A stretch of 12,769 nucleotides of DNA from Bacillota bacterium (GTDB taxonomy: Bacteria; Bacillota_A; Clostridia; Lachnospirales; Bianqueaceae): assembly GCA_017420625.1 (NCBI GenBank), contig JAFOIR010000213.1:1-12769 (forward strand), given 5' to 3'. This document shows, piece after piece, positions 8,026 to 12,769 of the stretch. The translations under genes and the position numbers were made by a program. Every line of letters begins with the position of its first letter. The first letter of the stretch is position 1. The notes under the pieces are model-generated. The model had not been told where the DNA came from and did no database searches. It saw only the letters and a list, made by a program, of their open reading frames with translations.

Positions 8026-8041
8026 TGTTCCACGTGGAACG
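8026..8041. promoter_or_regulatory. parS: parS centromere site 1 (one mismatch)
   Basis: TGTTCCACGTGGAACG matches the bacterial chromosomal parS 16-mer (consensus TGTTTCACGTGAAACA) and is a palindrome except for its last base, G instead of A. It lies between rsmG and argS, about 3.8 kb before parB. ParB should load here as a CTP-dependent clamp. The core CCACGTGG is intact, so binding is likely. Confidence 0.88.
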
Positions 8042-8087
8042 TTGGGGGCATGATACATATAAGGATTGACTTTTCTGAGCCCCCAAC
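8041..8087 (+). repeat. 9-bp inverted repeat in argS leader
   Basis: GTTGGGGGC (8041-8049) and GCCCCCAAC (8079-8087) are perfect complements with 29 bases between them. The left arm starts at the last base of parS site 1. No T tract follows, so this is not an intrinsic terminator. It could form a stable stem in an argS leader transcript, or act as a DNA-level site next to parS. Function unknown. Confidence 0.7.
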
Positions 8088-8088
8088 C

Positions 8089-8111
8089 GGAGTTTTGCGA
8101 AGCAAAACTTC
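8089..8111 (+). repeat. Short hairpin upstream of argS
   Basis: AGTTTTGC (8091-8098) and GCAAAACT (8102-8109) form an 8-bp stem with a GAA loop, extendable by a G-U pair and a G-C pair (8089-8090 with 8110-8111). It lies 20 bases before the argS ribosome site and is not followed by a T run. It may be a leader RNA hairpin or a copy of a small dispersed repeat; one copy cannot decide. Confidence 0.65.
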
Positions 8112-8142
8112 TGAAGTAGAAATAAGTAATAAGGTGAGATGT

Positions 8143-9864
8143 ATGAACAGTCAGGCTTATATTGTTGAAGAATTGAAGAAACGCTGGCCGCAGATTGAGC
8201 CGGCAATCATTGAAAGTGCAATGGAAGTACCGAAAGACCGCAAACTGGGCGATCTGGCCTTCCCATGTTTTCGTCTGGCCAAGCAGCTGAGAAAGGCTCC
8301 GGCTTTGATCGCTTCAGAGCTCGCAGCTCAGCTGGAGGCGGATGATGTCTTTGAGAAGGCACAGGCTGTCGGACCGTATGTGAACCTGTTTATCAACAAG
8401 AAATGGTTCGCTTCCTACGTACTGGGAGAGATCGAAAGTGCAGATGAGAGTGGTACTTTCGGATCGAGTGAAGAAGGGAACGGAAAAACCGTTGTACTGG
8501 ACTATTCTTCGATCAATGTTGCCAAGCCCTTCCATATTGGACATCTGCGCACGACGGTCATCGGAAACTCTCTTTCGCGAATCCTTCGGTTTATGGGATA
8601 TAAGACCGTCAGCATCAACTATCTGGGCGACTGGGGAACACAGTTCGGCAAGATGCTGGTGGCTTTCCGTAAATGGGGTGAAGAGGAAAAGGTGCAGCAG
8701 GATGGAATCCGGTACCTGGTTCAGCTTTATGTCCGCTTCCACGAAGAAGCAGAAAAAGATCCTGCACTGAATGATGAAGCCCGGGCAGCATTTACCTCCA
8801 TGGAACATGGCGATGAAGAAGCTCTTGCACTCTGGCGCCGGTTCGTGGATATCAGTCTGAAAGATGTTTCCCGCGTCTATGAACTGCTGGATGTAAAGTT
8901 TGATTCCTATAAAGGTGAAGGCTATTTCTGGGATAAGACGGATAAACCGATCCGGATTCTGGAAGAAAAAGGCCTTTTGAAAGACAGCGAAGGGGCGAAG
9001 ATCGTGGATCTGTCTGAAGAGGATATGCCCCCCTGCCTGATCCTGAAGAAAGACGGCAGTACTCTATATGCGACCCGTGACCTGGCAGCCGTTATGTACC
9101 GGAAAGAAACCTATGACTTTGACAAGTGCCTGTATATCACCGGTCTGGAACAGAAACTGCACTTTGCACAGTGGTTCAAGGTCATTGAAAAGATGGGGAT
9201 GCCCTGGGCAAAGGATCTGATTCATATACCCTATGGTCTGATCAGCCTGGAAGAAGGCAAGCTTTCCACCAGAGGCGGCAATGTGATTTGGCTGGAAGAT
9301 CTTCTGAAGGAAGCGATCGCCAAGACCAAAGCGATCATGGAAGAGAAAAACCCGGATCTGGAAAATATGGATGAGGTGGCGAAGGAAGTCGGTGTCGGAG
9401 CCGTCGTCTTCCACGACCTGTTTAATAATCGGATCAAAGAGGTTACCTTCAAGTTTGACGAAGTGCTGAACTTTGACGGAGAAACCGGCCCCTATGTACA
9501 GTATACCTATGCAAGAGCCCGGAGCGTTCTTCGCAAGGCAGAAGCACAGCTTGGCTGGAAGAAAGAATCTCTGGACAAGGTTCAAACCGACGTTTTGACA
9601 GATGAATATTCCCAGGAACTCATCAAAATCCTGGAGAGCTTCCCTGAAAAAGTAGCAGAAGCCAAAGCTAAGTGGGAACCCTATATTATTACTCGTTTTA
9701 CGGTAGCCGTTGCAACGGCATATAATCGTTTCTATCACGAGAATGCAATTCTGACGGAGGAAGACGAAGTCCGTAAGGCACGTTTGTATCTGACAGAGGT
9801 AACGACCCGCGTTCTGAAACAGGGTCTGTATCTGATCGGCGTCGGCGCACCGGAGAAGATGTAA
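8143..9864 (+). CDS. argS: Arginyl-tRNA synthetase
   Basis: ArgS is a class I aminoacyl-tRNA synthetase that activates arginine with ATP and loads it on tRNA-Arg; unlike most, it needs the tRNA for the activation step. The 573-residue length is normal. The protein starts with the Arg-tRNA-synthetase N-terminal (Add-1) domain (about 1-90, KLGDLAFPCFRLAK), followed by the catalytic core with HIGH at 131-134 (NVAKPFHIGHLRTT). KLSTR at 373-377 stands at the KMSKS position, a normal variant in this family. The C-terminal DALR anticodon-binding domain ends in LKQGLYLIGVGAPEKM. ATG 8143 is chosen because AAGGTG (8131-8136) lies 6 bases upstream and MNSQAYIVEELKK matches the usual start; an in-frame ATG at 8050 would add 31 residues over the hairpin region. 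No T-box motif is visible in the leader. Confidence 0.96.
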   Translation: MNSQAYIVEELKKRWPQIEPAIIESAMEVPKDRKLGDLAFPCFRLAKQLRKAPALIASELAAQLEADDVFEKAQAVGPYVNLFINKKWFASYVLGEIESADESGTFGSSEEGNGKTVVLDYSSINVAKPFHIGHLRTTVIGNSLSRILRFMGYKTVSINYLGDWGTQFGKMLVAFRKWGEEEKVQQDGIRYLVQLYVRFHEEAEKDPALNDEARAAFTSMEHGDEEALALWRRFVDISLKDVSRVYELLDVKFDSYKGEGYFWDKTDKPIRILEEKGLLKDSEGAKIVDLSEEDMPPCLILKKDGSTLYATRDLAAVMYRKETYDFDKCLYITGLEQKLHFAQWFKVIEKMGMPWAKDLIHIPYGLISLEEGKLSTRGGNVIWLEDLLKEAIAKTKAIMEEKNPDLENMDEVAKEVGVGAVVFHDLFNNRIKEVTFKFDEVLNFDGETGPYVQYTYARARSVLRKAEAQLGWKKESLDKVQTDVLTDEYSQELIKILESFPEKVAEAKAKWEPYIITRFTVAVATAYNRFYHENAILTEEDEVRKARLYLTEVTTRVLKQGLYLIGVGAPEKM

Positions 9865-9867
9865 GTC

Positions 9868-11004
9868 ATGAAAAATATTCTGCTGATCTACAATCCGAAA
9901 GCCGGAGATACGACTTTCCGGTTTTCGTTGGATCGCTTTATCGAGATCTTTTCGGAAAAAGGGTATGAAGTCCGCGTCTTCCGCAGCCGCGTGCCCGGTG
10001 ATATGGCGGAGTACATCCAGCAGAAGCAGATGGGTCAGACAGAAGCGATCATGGTGGCCGGCGGAACAGGAACGGTGAATGAAGTGGTCGCAGCCATGCT
10101 GGAACAAAAGATTGACCTTCCGCTTGGGATCGTACCGGCAGGGACTGAAAATGAATATGCGAGATGTCTGGGATTCGAGGGGGAGCTGGAAGAAAATCTG
10201 AAAGCTCTTTTCGCCATGGAAGAAACCCGAGTGGATGTCGGCAAAGCCGGAGATAGGTACTTTGTCGATTGCTGCAGTGCTGGTACTTTTTCCAGCGTCA
10301 CGGCTGTCTCCAACGATGTACGCAATGCTTTTGGAAAAATGGCAGGCTACATGAAAGGTGCGATCTCGTTTAAAAAACTGAAACCCATGAAGCTTCAGAT
10401 CGAGGCAGACGGAAAAAGATATACGGGTGTCTTTGCCTGCTTTATCCTGGCCAATGAAGCGATCCGAAAGAACGGTCACCTTTCGACTGGAAAGTTTACC
10501 TTGATTGCAACAAAGGGCAATCAGCTCGGCGGTGAGGCCAAATATCTGGAGAAGGACTACCCGATCGGACAGACGATCATCCGCAAAGGGGTGGTCTGTG
10601 CCGAAGACGGAATCGGCGAAGTGGAAAAGGGAGTTCTCAGACTGAGCTCAGATCACTTTGATATTCGCGTACTGGAATCAGAGATCCCCGTTCAGACACA
10701 GATCGATGGGGAATGGGGGCCGGATCTTCCGCTGGAGGTAACGATCCTTCCTCAGGCATTAAGAGTTTTCTATAATCCGGTTGAAAGGCAGGCGCATTTT
10801 GCCCGGAAAGAAAAAGCCAGACTTCCGGAGATCCAACCTTCAAAAATGTTCCACGTGGAACATTCTGATAAGACGGAAAAGAAAGAAAAGAAAAAAGCAC
10901 ATAAAGAGAAAAAAGAAAAAAAGAGCAAAAAAGACAAAGATGAAGTCACGGAAGAGAAAAATGTTCCACGTGGAACATCTCCTCAGGAACTGACAGAAGG
11001 ATAG
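9868..11004 (+). CDS. Diacylglycerol/lipid kinase family protein with altered GGDGT motif and charged C-terminal tail
   Basis: This is a member of the diacylglycerol kinase catalytic family (DgkB/YegS-like), which phosphorylates lipid alcohols with ATP at the inner membrane face. MKNILLIYNPKAG is the typical first strand. The nucleotide motif usually written GGDGT reads GGTGT at residues 65-69, with Thr67 in the Asp place, and the usual GTANDFAR reads GTENEYAR (92-99). The C-terminal IDGEW with D280 and E282 is kept, E282 being at the expected catalytic Glu position. Activity or nucleotide use may be changed; this could be a pseudo-kinase. The last 50 or so residues (327-378) are a Lys/Glu tail that also carries two parS sites. 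The gene starts 3 bases after argS, with GGAG (9852-9855) 12 bases upstream, and its stop is 4 bases before parA. Confidence 0.85.
   Translation: MKNILLIYNPKAGDTTFRFSLDRFIEIFSEKGYEVRVFRSRVPGDMAEYIQQKQMGQTEAIMVAGGTGTVNEVVAAMLEQKIDLPLGIVPAGTENEYARCLGFEGELEENLKALFAMEETRVDVGKAGDRYFVDCCSAGTFSSVTAVSNDVRNAFGKMAGYMKGAISFKKLKPMKLQIEADGKRYTGVFACFILANEAIRKNGHLSTGKFTLIATKGNQLGGEAKYLEKDYPIGQTIIRKGVVCAEDGIGEVEKGVLRLSSDHFDIRVLESEIPVQTQIDGEWGPDLPLEVTILPQALRVFYNPVERQAHFARKEKARLPEIQPSKMFHVEHSDKTEKKEKKKAHKEKKEKKSKKDKDEVTEEKNVPRGTSPQELTEG
10847..10862. promoter_or_regulatory. parS: parS centromere site 2, inside coding sequence
   Basis: TGTTCCACGTGGAACA is a perfect 16-bp parS palindrome, extended to 18 bp by A10846 and T10863. 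It lies inside the 3' part of the lipid-kinase-family gene, where it is read as MFHVEH (residues 327-332). It is 0.9 kb before parB and on the same helical track as site 3 if 115 bp is taken as 11 turns (inference). Confidence 0.95.
10962..10977. promoter_or_regulatory. parS: parS centromere site 3, inside coding sequence
   Basis: This is a second perfect copy of TGTTCCACGTGGAACA, again within an 18-bp palindrome (10961-10978), 115 bp from site 2. It is read in a different frame from site 2, as NVPRGT (residues 365-370). Its end is 31 bases before the parA start codon, so ParB loaded here could also affect parA-parB expression; that is inference. Confidence 0.95.
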
Positions 11005-11008
11005 AGAT

Positions 11009-11791
11009 ATGGGAAAGATCATTGCCATAGCCAACCAGAAGGGCGGCGTCGGAAAGACGACAACAGCGGTCAACCTTGGCGCCTGTCTGGCGGACAAGGC
11101 AAAGAAAGTATTGATCGTTGATGTGGATCCTCAGGGAAACACGACCAGCGGTCTGGGTGTCGATAAGGAGAAACTGCTGGAAACCAGCTATGAAATGCTG
11201 CTTGGTGACGTTCAGGTAAAAGATTGCATCAGGAATCTTGAAAAGTTTCGTCTGGATCTGATTCCTTCCAGTATTGATCTTGCCGGAGCTGAAGTTGAAC
11301 TGGTCGGTGTCAGTCAGAGAGAAATGCTGCTGGAGAATCAGCTGAAAAAGATAAGGGACGAGTATGATATCATATTGATTGACTGCCCCCCTTCTCTGAA
11401 CGTTTTGACGATCAATGCATTTCGCGCTGCAGACTCGATCCTTGTTCCGATCCAATGTGAATTCTATGCGATGGAAGGACTGACGCAGCTTCTCAATACC
11501 ATCAACCTGGTGAAGAAGCGCCTCAATCCGAAGATCGAGATCGAAGGAATCGTATTCACCATGTTCGACAGTCGGGCGAATCTTTGTACACAGGTTGTGG
11601 ACGAGATCAGCGCCTTTATGCCGACGAAAGTCTATCAAACGAAGATCCCGAGAAATGTTCGTCTGGCAGAGGCACCGAGTTTTGGAATGCCGGTCATCTA
11701 TTATGACCGCAAATCCAAAGGGGCGGAAGCCTATCAGGATCTGGCCGATGAAGTTCTGAAGCGTCTGAAGAAGAAAGGAAGCCACCGATGA
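11009..11791 (+). CDS. parA: Chromosome partitioning ATPase ParA (Soj)
   Basis: ParA/Soj is a Walker-type ATPase that dimerises with ATP, binds DNA non-specifically, and is switched by ParB at parS; in Bacillota it helps origin segregation and also acts on DnaA. The 260-residue length is typical of chromosomal Soj. The deviant Walker A KGGVGKTT is at 11-18 with the signature Lys11 and the catalytic Lys16. Asp40 stands in VDVDPQGN (Walker A'), and Asp125 in LIDCPP (Walker B). The C-terminal RNVRLAEAPSFGMPVIYYDRKSKGAEAYQDLA is the standard ParA ending. ATG 11009 follows GAAGGA (10996-11001) at 7 bases. No N-terminal helix-turn-helix extension of the plasmid type is present. Its stop overlaps parB as ATGA. 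Confidence 0.97.
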   Translation: MGKIIAIANQKGGVGKTTTAVNLGACLADKAKKVLIVDVDPQGNTTSGLGVDKEKLLETSYEMLLGDVQVKDCIRNLEKFRLDLIPSSIDLAGAEVELVGVSQREMLLENQLKKIRDEYDIILIDCPPSLNVLTINAFRAADSILVPIQCEFYAMEGLTQLLNTINLVKKRLNPKIEIEGIVFTMFDSRANLCTQVVDEISAFMPTKVYQTKIPRNVRLAEAPSFGMPVIYYDRKSKGAEAYQDLADEVLKRLKKKGSHR

Positions 11792-12705
11792 GCGAGAAAA
11801 ACACGGACAACAAAAAGACAGGAAAGAAACGTGGGCTGGGAAGAGGGCTCAATGCTCTGATCGGAGCTGATGTAGAGATAGCTTCTGAAGAAAACGAGAA
11901 AAAAGCAGAAAATCCTGTTCAGGCAGCCGTTGTTCTTCTGGACATCCGCAAGATCGATCCGGACAGTGCACAGCCGCGGAAGAACTTCGACGACGAAGCA
12001 CTGGAGGAACTGGCAGACTCGATCAAGGCACATGGCATTCTTCAACCTCTGATCGTTCAGAAAAAAGATGAAGATCGTTATCAGATCATTGCCGGTGAAC
12101 GGCGCTGGCGCGCGGCCAAAAAGGCTGGGATTATGGAAATACCTGCGCTCGTCAAGGAATATGCACCGGAAGAAATGCTGGAGATCTCACTGATCGAGAA
12201 TATCCAGCGTGAAAACCTGAATCCGGTGGAAGAAGCGAAAGCCTACCGGAGATTGGTGGAAGAGTATTCTCTTAAACAGGAAGAGATTGCAAAGAGAGTC
12301 GGAAAGAACCGAACAACGATCACCAATTCTCTTCGTCTGCTTGGACTGGATGATGAAGTCCTTTCCTATCTGGTCAGTAAGGACTTAAGTGCAGGACATG
12401 CCAAGGCACTGCTCTCTGTCCGCAATAAGGAGCGGCAGATCGCACTAGCCCGAAAAGCTGTAAAGGAAGGAATGAGCGTTCGCAAACTGGAAGCCCTCGT
12501 TCAGGAAAAACCGAAGCAGATCGCGCTTGTGGAACCGTTGAATCCGGCAGAAGAAATCGTCTACAAAGATATTACCCGGACACTGCAGAATGCGCTTGGG
12601 ACAAAAGTCTCGATCGTTCGCGGACCAAAGAAAAGCAAGATCGAAATCGAGTACTATTCAGAGGAAGAACTGGAACGCCTGGTGGAACTTCTCAGTCAGC
12701 GATAA
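11788..12705 (+). CDS. parB: Chromosome partitioning CTPase/DNA-binding protein ParB (Spo0J)
   Basis: ParB/Spo0J binds parS, closes as a CTP-dependent clamp, spreads on nearby DNA, recruits SMC and stimulates ParA. The 305-residue protein starts with a basic peptide KKRGLGRGLNALIG (13-26), the segment that activates the ParA ATPase. The CTP-binding domain follows, with GERRWRA at 103-109 and ENIQREN at 137-143. The helix-turn-helix that reads parS starts near residue 162 (LKQEEIAKRVGKNRTTITNSLRLLGL). The C-terminal dimerisation region (about 265-305, KIEIEYYSEEELERLVELL) ends the protein. ATG 11788 overlaps the parA stop and follows AAAGGAA (11774-11780) at 7 bases. Three parS sites lie within 3.8 kb upstream. 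Confidence 0.97.
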   Translation: MSEKNTDNKKTGKKRGLGRGLNALIGADVEIASEENEKKAENPVQAAVVLLDIRKIDPDSAQPRKNFDDEALEELADSIKAHGILQPLIVQKKDEDRYQIIAGERRWRAAKKAGIMEIPALVKEYAPEEMLEISLIENIQRENLNPVEEAKAYRRLVEEYSLKQEEIAKRVGKNRTTITNSLRLLGLDDEVLSYLVSKDLSAGHAKALLSVRNKERQIALARKAVKEGMSVRKLEALVQEKPKQIALVEPLNPAEEIVYKDITRTLQNALGTKVSIVRGPKKSKIEIEYYSEEELERLVELLSQR

Positions 12706-12723
12706 CATGACAGAAAACACCCC

Positions 12724-12752
12724 TTGCTTTTTTTCCAAAGAAAGCGTATAAT
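12724..12752 (+). promoter_or_regulatory. Sigma-A promoter reading out of the window
   Basis: TTGCTT (12724-12729), 17 bases, then a perfect TATAAT (12747-12752) form a strong vegetative-type promoter, with a start expected near 12759. The transcribed gene lies beyond the window. The spacer holds a T run and an A-rich stretch (GCTTT and AAAGC arms), which may also help end parB transcription, but it is too AT-rich to call a terminator. Confidence 0.75.
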
Positions 12753-12769
12753 TATAAAACCTCAAGAAC

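Noticed and set aside
8024..8142. T-box riboswitch or intrinsic terminator before argS
   Set aside because: No T-box sequence of the AGGGTGG type is visible and neither hairpin is followed by a T run.
8050..8142. 31-residue N-terminal extension of ArgS from ATG 8050
   Set aside because: The extension crosses both hairpins, does not resemble ArgS, and ATG 8143 has a good ribosome site and the usual protein start.
9064..10479. Long open frame on the - strand (471 codons) opposite argS and the kinase-family gene
   Set aside because: Its content is a mirror of the sense codons, no family motif or ribosome site is seen, and the sense genes are certain. The - strand frame at 3094-4317 opposite mnmG is rejected on the same grounds.

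Overview
The window reads as a chromosomal segment next to the replication origin of a bacterium of the phylum Bacillota (Firmicutes), probably Clostridia or Erysipelotrichia. The evidence is the gene set and order (jag, mnmE, mnmG, rsmG, parA, parB), parS sites of the TGTTCCACGTGGAACA type, AGGAGG-like ribosome binding sites, and base composition near 50% GC by eye. I cannot name a genus. Every gene lies on the + strand and the DNA is almost fully coding; no gene-free stretch reaches 300 bases.

Layout. (1) 1-1085: the 3' part of jag (khpB/eloR), cut by the window edge and ending in a strong intrinsic terminator. (2) 1106-8023: one tightly packed run of mnmE, mnmG, a tandem-GNAT acetyltransferase, a cysteine-rich CCG-type Fe-S candidate, a P-loop kinase-like/DUF2441 fusion, and rsmG. 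Most junctions overlap or nearly touch, which points to translational coupling. (3) 8024-8142: an intergenic leader holding a parS site, two hairpins and a possible promoter. (4) 8143-12705: argS, a diacylglycerol-kinase-family gene with a changed nucleotide motif, parA (soj) and parB (spo0J). (5) 12706-12769: a good sigma-A-type promoter reading out of the window.

How the parts fit. MnmE and MnmG together modify the wobble uridine of tRNAs, RsmG methylates 16S rRNA, and ArgS charges tRNA-Arg, so the housekeeping theme is translation. ParA, ParB and three parS sites form the origin-segregation system. Two of the parS sites lie inside the coding sequence for a lysine/glutamate-rich tail of the kinase-family protein just before parA, and they are read in two different frames.

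The least explained part is 4415-7249: three accessory genes between mnmG and rsmG, which are neighbours in many bacteria. The last two are coupled by an ATGA overlap and encode a CCG-type cysteine protein and a P-loop/DUF2441 fusion. I see no phage, transposon, CRISPR, rRNA or tRNA gene. Functional statements rest on recognised motifs, not on searches.
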